NCBI GenBank assembly: GCA_030248225.1
Contig: JASANE010011980.1
Span: forward strand, 1 to 64,000
Length of the DNA stretch: 64,000 bases
Reading direction: 5' to 3'
DNA from: Trileptium ribeirensis
Lineage: Eukaryota; Nematoda; Enoplea; Enoplida; Thoracostomopsidae
The position numbers were made by a program, and so were the translations under genes. The notes under the pieces are model-generated. The model saw only the letters and a program-made list of their open reading frames with translations. It was not told the origin of the DNA and did no database searches. Positions 24,575-36,386 of the stretch are shown here, piece by piece. Position 1 is the stretch's first letter. Every line of letters begins with the position of its first letter.

Positions 24575-25721
24575 TAAGTATAATATACAATGTCAAATCT
24601 ACAACGCAAAATCGATATTGATGTGTTGATTAATCGATCGCAATAATATTAATTTTCACGAATAATTGCCGAATTGACTAATTTGAAAGGGTTCGCCGTA
24701 GGTTGCATACTCTTCAATATTTTGGTTTAGGATCGGTGAACATTTTAGCTCTTTAAATATTTTCGATTAATCAACGACGTTATCAAATTCTTATTAATTC
24801 ATCAGCATCACTCGATATAATAATAATAAATAATCAACTAGTCCCCAGTGAATCAGCCACAGTGCTCGACAAAAATAAATTTCGCCGCAGTACCACTGAG
24901 TCACAAACTGTGTTAACTTTTCTATGAAGTTGTCTTTAAAAACTAAATTTCATGTAAACTGTGAATGTTGTATTTCACATGTTAATTGGTCAGTTCATTA
25001 TTGTTTAAATAAAATACAACTCCATTGTGCAATACATGCAACTGGAATCGCTTTACGCTGCATCATCACTACTATGTAGGGTCATTCCACGCTACGATGT
25101 CTTTTTGTGCCGTAAAAAATAACTAATGACTTTTGGCTTCGATTATCTTCATTTTTACACCGTATGACCAAAAAATGCCAAGGATTCCGAATTTGAGGTC
25201 GTTATAGTAAATTTTTTAATCGTTCTGACTATGGCTTCCCAAATACCACCCCCTGGTGCCCAGCAAGATACCGTAATATGGCCTCCGGCATGCCCCCAAA
25301 ATACTATCGTTGTGAGCCTATATTATGGCACAAACGGTAAAGTTATTCAAAACCAATCTTGTACTACCATTTTCACTGTGAGTGGTACAAAATGGCACCC
25401 CATACAAAATCGCCAGTGTACCTGCCTATTAACGGGGGAGGTAAATCCGAAAAATTTTATGTGTTAATGTGTGGTCGCAATATGTGTTGAATTCAACATA
25501 TGTCTTTCTGTCGACGTTAAGAAAATTTACTTGGAGGTAAATGTTTTAGGTTTTTCGGACGCACAGTTGCCAACCTCGAAACAATCCGTTTTTGTTAGAT
25601 TTTTGAAATTTTTGCATCTCGAATCATCTTAACATCCTTTCAAAGTTTAGTTATAAATCATAGAAATCCGTAAAGCTGTAAACAACGATAACCTGGCAAA
25701 CTCCACATGATCAAAATTTTA

Positions 25722-26105
25722 CCTGGGTGTCTCTGAGCCGGAAATACCAGGGTCATTTCTCCTACCCAGGTTAGCTGGGAGAAACCGTTCCCACAGATTA
25801 ACTGGTGGGCATACAATGAATTGCATTTTATTCATTTTAACACACTTACAAATTTCTATTGTTTTCGTTGCATGTTTAATATTTATATACTGAGAAAGAA
25901 TGTTTTTCTGCAGGCCGCTTCTTATTTTACCTAGGGTTTTGTCACAAATAGTCGTAATATAAGCAGTAGAATTGAGTTTTGTCATAACCATTATTTGTTA
26001 GGAAGATCTTTTTAATTTTGATCACCAGGAAATACTGGAGGTGTTGAAGGAGATGACGTGGACGCACAGTCGAAATCTTGGGGGAGCAATAAAATCCTGG
26101 TCCTC
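25722..26105. repeat. Dispersed repeat, copy 2 of a pair
   Basis: Parallel to 19188-19617, with the shared blocks CTGAGAAAG, GTCGTAATATAAGCAGTA and AAAATCCTGG. It has an inverted-looking left end with CCTGGGTGTCTC and CCCAGGTTAGCTGGG. It is probably the same degenerate non-autonomous element. A frame at 25231-25467 upstream is not recognisable as a gene. Confidence 0.5.
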
Positions 26106-26224
26106 TCCCCATTTGCAGAGGGGTCAGATAATAATTGTTGTATCTTTGGTATAAACGATAACATACATGCGCGCTTGTGGTAAACCTAATTTTGCTGTGT
26201 TTGCCTGCTAACGATTCACAACTG

Positions 26225-26340
26225 CAGTGCGCGCCAGAAATGACTGTCGCACTCGCTCGAGTTTCGACACTACTTAAACTAATACTGTTTTTAGAACAAA
26301 TTTGTCTCGAGCGGGCGACAGTCATTTTTGGCGGGATCTG
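26225..26340. mobile_element. Small MITE with CGCCAGAAATGACTGTCGC ends
   Basis: About 116 bp with inverted ends of roughly 30 bases: GCCAGAAATGACTGTCGC with CTCGAG inside on the left, and CTCGAG with GCGACAGTCATTTTTGGC on the right. The ends resemble those of 36221-36386 and, more distantly, of the TA-flanked elements at 24398 and 39671. No TA flank is left here. The next repeat (26347) starts almost immediately, so elements are stacked. Confidence 0.6.
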
Positions 26341-26346
26341 GTCTGT

Positions 26347-26687
26347 CCTGTCCACAGCCCTCCGAAAAAATGGGGAGGGGTGGGCATGTTAACTCTTGGG
26401 AGAAATTTCAAAGTGGAACGGAATAAATTTTGCCTAAAAATACTAGATATTTCCATATTTGCATGAAGTTTTACTGTCGTGTATGTACTTTCACGCTATC
26501 GAATTTTCAGCATTAGAAATAGTGGTAATTAAATGTTTAAAGATATTTTGGACACAAAAAAATTTTCAGACAAAATTTATGAAGTCAGTTGAACATGGGA
26601 GGTTTGACCGAGTGAGAGGACGGACGTGGGGAAAATCTCACGAACATATAGGATTTGGAAAGTGGTTCCCTCCACACTGTGGACAGG
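26347..26687. mobile_element. MITE-like repeat with CCTGTCCACAG ends, copy 2
   Basis: Inverted ends CCTGTCCACAG and CTGTGGACAGG. The interior matches 8690-9087 in reverse orientation, with landmarks TAGTGGTAATTAAATGTTTAA and TTGAACATGGGAGG. The frame at 26459-26731 is a by-product of the repeat. Confidence 0.7.
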
Positions 26688-26699
26688 CTAGCTGTGTTT

Positions 26700-28241
26700 A
26701 TACTTTATTTTCTTTACTAACCAGCGTCTAATTTTTTTATTAATTTTTAACCTGAGTATCCACCTTTCAAGTTGAATTGATGATAGGTATATGCGCACAT
26801 TTCCTAATTTATGTAGCTCAGTTTACACTATATATTGTTAGATTACGCTTATAGAGAAAGTTGGTTCTTAACCGACACAGTTCACTCTGTTTTGGTGGCG
26901 ATATAAAGTTGTTGGTGGAAACAATTATAAAGTTATCGAAAAAATACTAAATTGGTGACAATTCTATGATGTAATTGTAATTTTTCATGTACATACTAAT
27001 AAGCAAAATTTTGCTTTCGTATTACACATCAGAGGTATATATGTGCGTGAAAATTTTTTGACCATCCGGAACGTACATAAATTAGAGGATTCTTCATTAG
27101 GTCAGTAAAAACGGCCTTGGAGCATTTATTTAGGTTCCTGAAGCCTGCAAATTGTGAACATATGTCGGTGGCGTTGGAAGCTCAGCATTACACATTTCTA
27201 AACATGGTAGTACCATAATTAACTTTATATTAGTGGATTATTTGTTCTCGATTGTCGCTGGCGAAGATACAACGGTGGAAAAACGTGCATACAGCTTCGT
27301 AGCCTACCTTCCTACGTGCAACTGCCCACCAAAAATGGAAGATTCCAGCATTTGGGAAGTTGGCGACATTGTGAAATATATAAGATTCTAATGATTTTGC
27401 AATAACGGCTAGTCAAAAAACTATGTGGTTATTCACAAAAAAAACTTTTAGCCTAGTCAGTCCCACCAACATGGCTTTTTAGACAACATCAACTAAATCG
27501 AACCATAGTCATTTAGTACCACCCAATAAATGTGGCAAGGTAGTCATTTCGAAGATATTACCCACTTTCCCAGTAAAAGGAATTACGATAAAATTCGATC
27601 ACGTAGTCAATATCGGCCATCAACTGTTACTTGGTTCAATAAACTGAACTAAAAAAACTGATAAAAATAATGCTTATCTGATATGTGGTGCTTTTACTAG
27701 CAAAAATATTTTAATTGCACCATCAAAGTATCGTGACATAGAACACTGAATACACATTTGAACAAATCTCATCATGCGAGTCGTATAAAAGCACCCCCCT
27801 CCCCCGGCCAATTATGGGCACTACGCGTACCGGTTATTCGCGGGCAAAAGTTTGGTCCCGTATTCGACTTGGTCCGCATGCACCCGCGAATATCCATACT
27901 ACGCGAGCACGTCATTTGTAAAAATTAAACCGACGTACGCAGTTATATGTAATGTTAATATGGTATTAAAAAGTACATATTTCAACGTATGTAAGCTGCT
28001 AAGTATAGTCATGCTTTTCTCAAAATTCCGGCAAAAATTTAACAATTTCGCAGCTTGTGGAGTACTTATATATTGCACCTGGAGGTATACCTTAGCTATT
28101 GTATTTGACATTCTGCATAATAATCGTTGGAGTGTGTTCTAGTTCATAGCTTGAATATGTATATACATATTTCTATTGTTGGCAGTTGTTTATGGATAGG
28201 TAAAATAGTTTTCTTCACGTTACTATTGTTTCTTGCTTTAG
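26700..28241. other. Intron sequence, nothing recognised
   Basis: AT-rich intron preceding exon 5. The open frames at 27852-28142 on both strands overlap each other and have no recognisable motif. Confidence 0.5.
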
Positions 28242-28312
28242 GTTGCTCGTAAGCTAGCCATGGTTGAAGCTGACCTCGAGCGAGCAGAAGAACGCGCCGA
28301 AGCCGGTGAAAA
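28242..28312 (+). CDS. TPM: Tropomyosin exon 5 (constitutive)
   Basis: 71 nt, acceptor TTTAG and donor GTAAGA. It encodes VARKLAMVEADLERAEERAE, then AGE and the first two bases (AA) of a codon finished by exon 6. This is the most conserved block of protostome tropomyosins, and only one copy is present, between the exon 4 and exon 6 clusters. It is therefore expected in every transcript. Confidence 0.96.
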
Positions 28313-28319
28313 GTAAGAG

Positions 28320-30033
28320 TTTTTAGATATTAGTAAATTTGTTTAGCATTTTCAGCAAAATCACCATCGATCTATTTTTTATACGTTTACCGTCAAAATT
28401 AATTTTAATCGTTGTTCGAGTTCTGCTTTTTCGCAACTACGTCCTTCTTTTAAGGAAGTCGTACATATCTAGACCAGTTCGCTCTGTATCGCTGAAATTT
28501 TAATAAATGCATTAAAATAATGCGGATCTTGCCGTCATCTGCCTTATATATTCGCTGAACATTCTACCATGGGCACGAGCAGAGTCCCCCTGGTTCAGAA
28601 CTGCGCGGCGCCGGATTATGACTTGGTCTATGAAAATCTGGATTGTATTCGCCTCAAACGGACTCCTAAATTGAAAACAAAATTCAGTACTTTTAACGAA
28701 AAATGCTAAAATAGTTTAAATCGCCTCAGAAACACTTATTACAGATCAAAGCCTTCGAACTGTGAGCCACAGATTAATAAACACCAAAAAAATTAAATCT
28801 TAAATTTATTAACAAAACAAGTTTTTTGTTTGTTTGTTCCGGGTGAGCGATGTGTTTATAGCCTGGTTTAATCCATTTAATACATTGGTCGTATCGTTTG
28901 CTTTTGTATGGTATTAAATCTATAAGGTGATTGGTGCATGGAGTAAGTGTCGATAGCAAAAATAGACAAATTTTGTCAATACCGATCTACATACGTATAG
29001 AAGATTACAGTGGCTGAATACGATTGGTGTATTTGCGTGGTATGCATCAAATAAGGCGTGTACTAGGGTTATGCAACTTAAAATGACTGTTGAAGTTATA
29101 ATTTTTCTTAAAATTTGTGATCTATAAATTGGCAAAGTTTTCGTAATAATTTTTGTCGCTGATGGAGGAATTCAATAATTGTCCTACGATTTTTTTATTT
29201 GACTAAAATTATTAAAATATGCCGGGTACTATTGTTATTTCGGGGCTTTAAATGTTAAATTTCTTTAAAAAGAAAAATAATGAAAAATATTTTTATAAAA
29301 AAATCATAAAAATAATTTTACGATGCTCCGATTTTCGGAAGCACAATTTGGAACCTTGCAGTTGTAGCTAGGTGCAGATTTGCCGCACTGGCGCCGTTCC
29401 CGCTCGCTGTGCTAGAAACTAGTACTTACTATTTTATTATGGCTGTCACGTATTGAATAAATCTGCTAACAGAGGTCTGACAGAAATGGAGCAACATTGA
29501 CCTATAACCTGTCTGTCAAACAAACTTTATATGATTATGGATAGAATGTGTACAAAAATCCGTTTAAAAATTAGAATGAACATCACTTCTTCCTGAGGAG
29601 GAATAATATATATATATAATATTTAAATCGGAAGAACTGTTAGTTTGTGTTTGGACTAAGATTTCTACATATAAACAGGCACCACGACGTTTGTGTTTGG
29701 ACTAAGATTTCTACATATAAACAGGCACCACGACGAGACAGTTGGAATGTATTTTGTTTTCTCACGATTTGTAAATTTTTCAATTGAGATGCATATTTAT
29801 AATATAGTATTGAGGCTGTTAGGCATAACATACTAGCTACTCTTCTTAAATAACACTGCCTTGCGATTGTTTCTTAAACAGCTCGAGTGGCTCATCTCAA
29901 ATACTACTCACTAATTACTGTAAATATAAAGTTTTTAAGCTTTTAGTTCGTTATTCGATAAGCCAACACAAAATTAAAGGTGTGATTAATGTATAATAGG
30001 CCCACTATTTATAATGAATTTCTGCGTGTACAG
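28320..30033. other. Intron between exons 5 and 6a
   Basis: AT-rich. Apart from the 46-bp tandem duplication at 29644, nothing is recognisable; minus-strand frames at 28774-29135 show no motif. Confidence 0.5.
29644..29735. repeat. Perfect 46-bp tandem duplication
   Basis: A 46-base unit starting TTTGTGTTTGGACTAAG and ending GGCACCACGACG occurs twice head to tail without a difference (29644-29689 and 29690-29735). The identity implies a recent event or an assembly artefact. Confidence 0.97.
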
Positions 30034-30172
30034 CAAGATCGTAGAGATGGAGGAAGAGTTGCGCGTTGTTGGTAACAATCTCAAGTCACTTGAAATGTCC
30101 GAAGAGAAAGCCCTCGAACGTGACGATACCTATTCCAACCAAATTCGTGTCCTCGACCGCCGTCTGAAGGAG
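30034..30172 (+). CDS. TPM: Tropomyosin exon 6a (fused 6+7)
   Basis: 139 nt, acceptor GTACAG and donor GTTTGT (weak). The first base makes asparagine with exon 5's AA, followed by 46 codons: [46 protein letters not shown]. It equals vertebrate exons 6 and 7 joined (76+63 nt). The GNNLKSLE and SEEKAL blocks are the normal protostome sequence. It is the first of three alternatives. Confidence 0.95.
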
Positions 30173-31486
30173 GTTTGTCATCAAACCTTTCCCCAATGGA
30201 ACAATTTACCACCCTTTTTGATTTACTTACTCACCTGCGTGAGGGATGTTTATTTGTGTACCCGAACGCTGTAGATAAGCTAGTTTACGCTTCATTTGCT
30301 GGTCTTTCATTTTATAACACGCTGATAAATAATAGATATTGTATGCTGGGGTTAGTTAGCTGACCTTGGAGTTAATTGATTCCATGTGTTTTGCGACTTA
30401 AATCTCTACCTAGACGAAGCGCAGGTACTATTTTTTAGTTTACCCAGTTGACTCAGTACCTACATAATACTTTGGCTTTCCCAAACTACCTCAACGGTAC
30501 ACGGTGGGGAACCGTACTGAGGACTCTTAGAGAGTGATAAATTAGAGGTTTCAGCAGTACTAACGGGGCATTGAAATCTGGGAATATATTTTAAATAACT
30601 GATCCACCGTTAGTATTTAACGTATACTATATACCGTAACCTAACGGCTGGATGTAATTTTAACCATTTTAGTCCCTCAATGAAAATTTTTTAGACTTTT
30701 AGCTCATCTTTATTCACATCTTATAGAAATAGAATATTTCTATAGTCGTTCAGAAAAGTGGCTGGATTGCTGAACTGGGGTGAGGCCAAAACCTATAGAA
30801 CCCCTCTTTAAGAAACCCAATAGGCAAAGATTGCTTCAATTAACACTGATTGCTGTGATCTTTAAAACTAACGTGATGTTAAAATACCTTATTAATGCTT
30901 TCTCCTAAATATTTTTGCTAAACGGATTAAATATTGACTGGTTTAAAACCACTGCATATTTTTATTTATAATAATGCCGGAAAATTGTTATTGAAGCGCG
31001 TAGATTAGCCAGTTCAGGGTAAGCATCATAGATAATAAAAAACTAGGCACTACGCGATGTGTTAGTGTTACTAATTATTAAATGATGCTGGAAAAGTAAA
31101 ATTATAAAACCATGGTCCGCATACCACGAGTCAACCTCGAATTTTGCATTGTTCAACTGACCAAAATGCTATGTATGACTGTAAACTTAAAAATTGTCGA
31201 TTTGGACTTATATATTTGGTCAAATTAGATTAGACAATCCACGTATCGTATTAAATGTTTTAGTTCACATTCTTGATGTTCGAAATGTATAAAAAGTTAC
31301 AGACAGTAATATTGACACATACAGACAGCTTTAACACAAATTCTTAGGCTACGTGGAAATAATAGTATCATTACTAGACTATTGCACGAACTAACATTGC
31401 AGTGGTGAGCGTTGACGTATTTGCTAATTCGTTCCGTGTAAGATCGTAATTACAATTGTAACGTAACGTAAAATAACATATGGTAG

Positions 31487-31625
31487 GCGTGTCAAAGAAC
31501 TTGAGCGTGAGCTTAAGCAATTGGGCAACAGTCTGACGAGTTTGGAAGTTAGTGAGGAGCGTTCACTTCGTCGCGAAAGCTCGTACACGGAATATTTGGA
31601 TAACCTTAAAAAGCGTGTCAAGGAG
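31487..31625 (+). CDS. TPM: Tropomyosin exon 6b (most divergent 6+7 cassette)
   Basis: 139 nt, acceptor TGGTAG and strong donor GTACGT. The junction codon is AAG (lysine) where 6a and 6c give asparagine. It encodes RVKELERELKQLGNSLTSLE, then VSEERSLRRESSYTEYLDNL and KKRVKE. It keeps the LG-N-L-SLE-SEE spine but changes many surface residues and is more basic (RRE, KKRVKE). It likely gives a filament with different actin, myosin or troponin contacts; that is inference. Confidence 0.94.
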
Positions 31626-32235
31626 GTACGTCACGGTGTCGTAGCAGCACTAAAGTATTGCCTGCTTTCATTATATGCGCCGTGCACTTGGATTTTGTTG
31701 TTTGAACACAGTTTTTGTTTACGGGGTTGGTTTTATTCCACTTTTACTTTAGTTCTGTTATCACAGCCCGTATCACGTATATGTATAACAACACGAGACC
31801 CAGCTGCACATCGGTTCTTCTATCGATACTGCGTTTCATATCGCATACTTTTAAAGAAAATCTATTTCTTTTTAGGCTCAACAATTGTGCATAATAGTAT
31901 CGCGATATGCTATTATGACACAATTCACTGTCACCGTTATAATTTGCTTTAACAATATATCGATTCATTTCTGGTTTGCATGATTAGGCTCGTCTGTTCT
32001 GCGAAAATTAATGCTATTACTCCGCGGTTGTAAGAACTCCATTGACGTTCCAAAAGTATGGTTAAATCCGTACTCGGTTTTAGTGTTTACTGATGAGAAA
32101 ACCTGGTCGGTCTTGTATATTTTTTATAAAATAATAGTAATATACAATTGTTCGTGGCCTGATAATAGTGAGACAGTTAAAAGTACCGAAAAATATAGCA
32201 ATAGCGCATAAAAACATTACCACACTTAAAATTTT

Positions 32236-32291
32236 CACTGAGACTGAACGAGCCCCCTCCAATTTTCGAAGGGCTGTGGGCACGCCTGCAT
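32236..32291. repeat. Fragment of the GGCCTGTCCACAG repeat
   Basis: GAGACTGAACGAGCCCCCTCC followed by GAAGGGCTGTGGGCACGCCTG corresponds to the last part of 8690-9087, with changes. Only this end is left. Confidence 0.5.
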
Positions 32292-33234
32292 CTGGGTTGT
32301 TGCCATGTCGTACTCGGACGTTCACACAGTGGATTTCGTGTCAGCGCTCATTAAACTGTTAATGTCTAGTGGTAGAATTGTATAAACTCCAGTGTTTGTA
32401 CGACTTTGATCTACATTTTGACAAAAGAACTTGCAGTGCGTACTGTTTTACGTTGAGTTTCCGGTTATGATAGATGTAAGCAGGACGCGAACGTTGAACA
32501 TAGTGATTGAGCAGAATTGATGCATGATCTATACCCTTTGCATGGTTTATTTCTATGTTATTTATATTTTTTACACGCTAGCAAATTTGATTCCGGCTTT
32601 ATTTGATTCAAACCGCAGAATTTCAGCCGGAAGTGAGCAAGAAAACGATCGACCATGAAGGCAACGGAAATTTTGAGAGATTAAGTAGTCTTAACATGTC
32701 AATAGTGATAAGGTAAGCAAACACTATCTCCCCCACAGGAAAGGTAAAACAAAATTTCTCATTGAGAAGATGCGCGGATGATCGTCGCCATGTGTCGACA
32801 TACGAGTGATATCAAAATGTTATACAGATTTGTCAAAAAAATAGAATAATTCATATAGGATGTTATACAGCTGATGGAGCTGAAGTACACATACCATATT
32901 TTATTCCAACTCCACGGTGTTCTCTGCCGTGTTTCAAGCTATAATTAAGGCTCAGTAACATATTGAAGACGAAGAGATGTAAAAAAGATAATAATATATG
33001 TCTTTTAGTGACAGTCGGGGCATCAATTTGATCTACAGATCTAGAGCTACGATACAGATTTAGATATGGTGTTCCAACGTAGAAAAGTGTTAACTATCTG
33101 AAAATCAATTGCTTTTAATATGGACACAAGAACATTAAATGTTGTAACAGCAATACCACAAATTCTGTGGTATTGATAGGAATGAAACAAACTTTGGCTT
33201 CTTACGTTGTACGATGACGTGGTTGCATGCTAAC

Positions 33235-34045
33235 TAGAGTTGCAAAAGTTAAAAATTAATACCCGGACCCGGAATTTTTGGAAAGAAATACCCGGACCCG
33301 GACCCGGAATTTTTGGAAAGAAATACCCGGACCCGGAATTTTTGGAAAGAAATACCCGGACCCGGAATTTGTTGGAGGCAAATACCCGGACCCGGAATTT
33401 TGAAACAAAAATACCCGGAATACCTCAGAAGTTGACGAGAGAATAAAAATTGTAAGGGGGTAAAATAGCCAGGGCCATAATGTCGAAACAATGGAGAAGA
33501 TGCGCACCTACTAGAGGCGAGAATACTGAAATTCCTAGGCTCGCTTCTAAAATAGAAATATACTCGCTTGTTTACATATCTTTGCAAGGCGTTAACAACG
33601 TACGAACTGTCACAAGGTTTTTCAGTCTCGGTTTCTAAACCATGCGTTGTTACTCTCGTGCTATACGTCGTATATATAGTACTTAGGTACAAAACATTCG
33701 GAGTCGATTGCCAGCCCTAACCACCTTATTTTTGACCTTAGCTTTTTGCACAAAAGAACGCAATTATTGCTACACGCTAACGAACGCGATCAGGTATAAA
33801 CGCAATATCAAGAAACGAATGCTGTTTCATTTCAACGCTTTACATGATCCAACGCCCTTGCTCAATGCGTATATATGGCAACAGCAACACTGTTGAACTT
33901 TGGTCCGGGTATTTTTACAATTCCCGGACCCGGACCCGGAATTTTCTTTGGAAGAATACCCGGACCCGGAATTTGTTGGAGGTAAATACCCGGACCCGGA
34001 TTTTTCTTCGAAAAATACCCGGACCCGGACCCGGCTGCAACTCTA
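33235..34045. mobile_element. hAT-like element with CCCGGA subterminal arrays
   Basis: 811 bp with inverted ends TAGAGTTGCA and TGCAACTCTA and a perfect 8-bp target duplication ATGCTAAC (33227-33234 and 34046-34053). Just inside both ends, in the same orientation, lie tandem units of the form CCCGGACCCGGAATTTTTGG with AAATA spacers: about six on the left (33261-33420) and four on the right (33905-34035). The interior has no transposase. The open frames across it are translations of the arrays and should be ignored. It lies 332 bases upstream of exon 6c. Confidence 0.88.
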
Positions 34046-34377
34046 ATGCTAACCTATCAATAAGTATCCTTGCATGCCCCATCAACGCTGTTTGTGGGGT
34101 GTTGTCTACCCTATCGTAAGTTCATTACAACAGCACCTGGTATTTTCAGTTTCCGATGCTATGTCATTAGAATTATAAAAGATTTTCAACCTTGTATATC
34201 TGTAATGGTATTCAGTCCTCATCTGGTACTTGGTTTTACATTTTTATTACCATTTTGTTTGCATTTATACATTGCTTTAAGTTCCGTTTTGTTGTTTATG
34301 ATTAGTTACCTATGTTCACTTTTATCATTTTGCGCCCAATGCTTGTTTCATAGTGGCTTGTTTGTTTGCGGTTGCAG

Positions 34378-34516
34378 TAAGCTGGTCGAGCTTGAGGAAG
34401 AACTCCGCGTTGTTGGTAACAATCTAAAATCGCTCGAAGTCAGCGAAGAAAAAGCACTCCAGCGCGAAGAGTCGTATGAAGAACAAATACGTGTTTTATC
34501 TTCACGCCTGAAGGAG
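34378..34516 (+). CDS. TPM: Tropomyosin exon 6c (canonical 6+7)
   Basis: 139 nt, acceptor TTGCAG and donor GTTTGG (weak). The junction codon is AAT (asparagine), followed by [20 protein letters not shown], then [20 protein letters not shown] and SSRLKE. Of the three versions this is nearest to the common nematode and arthropod sequence ([16 protein letters not shown]). Exons 6a and 6c share their first half almost completely and differ mainly in the second. Confidence 0.95.
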
Positions 34517-34575
34517 GTTTGGCTTCAGTTTTTTTTGGCAAACCATTTTTAGTTAAGCCAAGGGTCGACTAGCTG

Positions 34576-35097
34576 ATTTGCTCACTTAGACCCTGCCACG
34601 TCAGGGTATTCAAATTTTGCTGCATGTCGTTGTAAAGCAATGATTCTGGTGCTTAGCTTGACATTTGTTGATATATTGCAAATACCTCGTAAATTTTTTG
34701 ACTCGGGTCGAACTGCAGAGATGGAACTGGGTCACGATTATGCGACCAGCTTACCCGGTCAAGGTAGTAACCTGATTACCGGTTTCAGTAGTAACATAAT
34801 GGCAAGATTTTGGGCAACTGCCATGAAAGTTGAAACAAACATTTGCTCATTTAGACATGGCCAGGTCAGGGTATTTCAATTTTTTCTGCATGTTATCGTA
34901 AATTAATGATTCTGGTGCCTAGCTCGAGATTTGTTGATATACTGCAAACAGCTCCGAAAATTTTTTTTGAAGCGAGTCAGACAGATGTGGAACTGGGTCA
35001 CCATTTTGTGACCCGGTCGTGGTAGTTACCTGGTGACCCGATGACCCGGTTTCAGTAGTAACCTAATGGCTGGAGTTTGGGCAACTGCCATGAAAGC
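34576..35097. repeat. Two diverged tandem copies of about 265 bp
   Basis: The copies begin ATTTGCTCA (34576 and 34841) and end GGGCAACTGCCATGAAAG. Each contains GATTCTGGTGC, a GATATAYTGCAAA block, TGGAACTGGGTCAC and GGTTTCAGTAGTAAC. The words CAGAGATGGAACTGGGTCAC and GACCCGGT resemble the ends of the hAT element at 61584-63439 (AGAGATGAAACCGGGTCA), so the unit may include an old hAT end. A related CCGGTTCTACCTCTG lies at about 36153, but no matching target duplication was found. Confidence 0.65.
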
Positions 35098-35099
35098 TG

Positions 35100-36218
35100 T
35101 TGGCCGCCTGGCCGAAGATGGTCGTGGCTGTCAATCATCGGCCAAAAGTATAACGGTCACGAAAGCCGTTATGGGCCACCACTAGGTTTATACTTTTATT
35201 GCTGCGTAGCAAGTAACCTAACTCAGACTGCCTGAACATTTCGATTTTGTATCCATATAATCGCCAATAAGCAACATGCAAAGATTTTGTATCGTCTAGT
35301 ACGAATAATTGGACACTGGTCCGAAAACCCGCCGAAAGGCCAGTTTCACGACGGCCAGCTCGGTAGGCCAATATTCTAGCCAGATAACTGGTCGCTATTG
35401 TCCTCGTTCAAAAATGTACGCCGTTTTTGTAAGCTGGTTGGTATAGATTAAGTATTTGTTGCACTCTAACAGAAATTGCAGTTTAAAGAGCATTGCGGTT
35501 TACAGGTAACTGTGTAGCAAAAGCACAGTTGCGTTCGAGAATTTCACCGAAAAAATTGCAAACTTAATTTTGGAGAGATCCGTAGTACTGTTGATACCAG
35601 CCGGAAAAGTCTCCCGCAGGCCAGGAAACAGTTGAATACTGTTTAGCAGGTTGGATATGGCAGTCCGCTTATAGATGAATTGCATTTGGGTTCCTTGTAG
35701 TGCTTTAGCCAGATACTATGCCTTGAACAAAGGTAGGTGTTCAAATGAAATGTAGTCTATTTTGTGTATCTTGAGGGCAGCGTTGTCATCTTTTGAACTC
35801 GTTTGTACGCTAATTCAGGAGCTTGGAAGTACTCGCATACGAAACTGATGCATGTAAAAGGAACACATGGCTGTCCAGGGCTCTAAATTTGTTTTCGGTT
35901 TCTACAGCTTGAACGTGCCCAACAATCAACCCCAACACCTTTCTTATTCCGAATTTAGAACAACCATAGTCGTAGAGCTTGGCTTATGTGCACTAGAGTT
36001 GACAATGCATCTCTACGGAAGGCTGAGCATATAAAAAGGAGATAAAACCACTGTTTTGGTTATGTTGAGTACGTTACAGATGATGTTTTCGGCTTCGGAA
36101 TCAGAGCGGGTCACACACTGTGATTCGGCCACAAATGTGACCCAAAATGACCCCCGGTTCTACCTCTGAGAACGACGGCAGTGACCTGATTTCTCGCAAA
36201 TAGATATTGTGTAAAAAT
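35100..36218. other. Intron sequence, possible old hAT interior
   Basis: No coding similarity recognised. GTGACCC words near 36110-36150 and CCGGTTCTACCTCTG near 36153 look like a decayed hAT end. The minus-strand frame at 35135-35371 has no recognisable motif. Confidence 0.3.
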
Positions 36219-36220
36219 TA

Positions 36221-36386
36221 CAGTTCTTGCCAAACATGACCGTCGCATTTCGAGCGAACAAGCCGCGAGCCAGTGGCTCGCTCGAGATTTCGAAACTATT
36301 TACATTAATAGCAAATTGTATTTTTTGAACACATTTATTGTCGCGAGCAAGTGTCGATTGGGCGACATTCATTTTGGCGGGTACTG
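36221..36386. mobile_element. Mariner-like MITE
   Basis: 166 bp. The left end is TA-CAGTTCTTGCCAAACATGA and the right end is TTCATTTTGGCGGGTACTG, followed by CA instead of TA. Its interior has CGAGCGAAC and CTCGCTCGAG words shared with 26225-26340. Confidence 0.6.

Noticed and set aside
25231..25467. 78-codon frame MASQIPPPGAQQ...
   Set aside because: No homology recognised, no splice partners, low likelihood; not distinguishable from chance.
31424..31621. 65-codon minus-strand open frame
   Set aside because: Antisense shadow of exon 6b.
33240..33692. Open frames rich in PGPGI/TRTRN repeats
   Set aside because: Translations of the CCCGGACCCGGAATTT array of a hAT-like element on both strands; not proteins.
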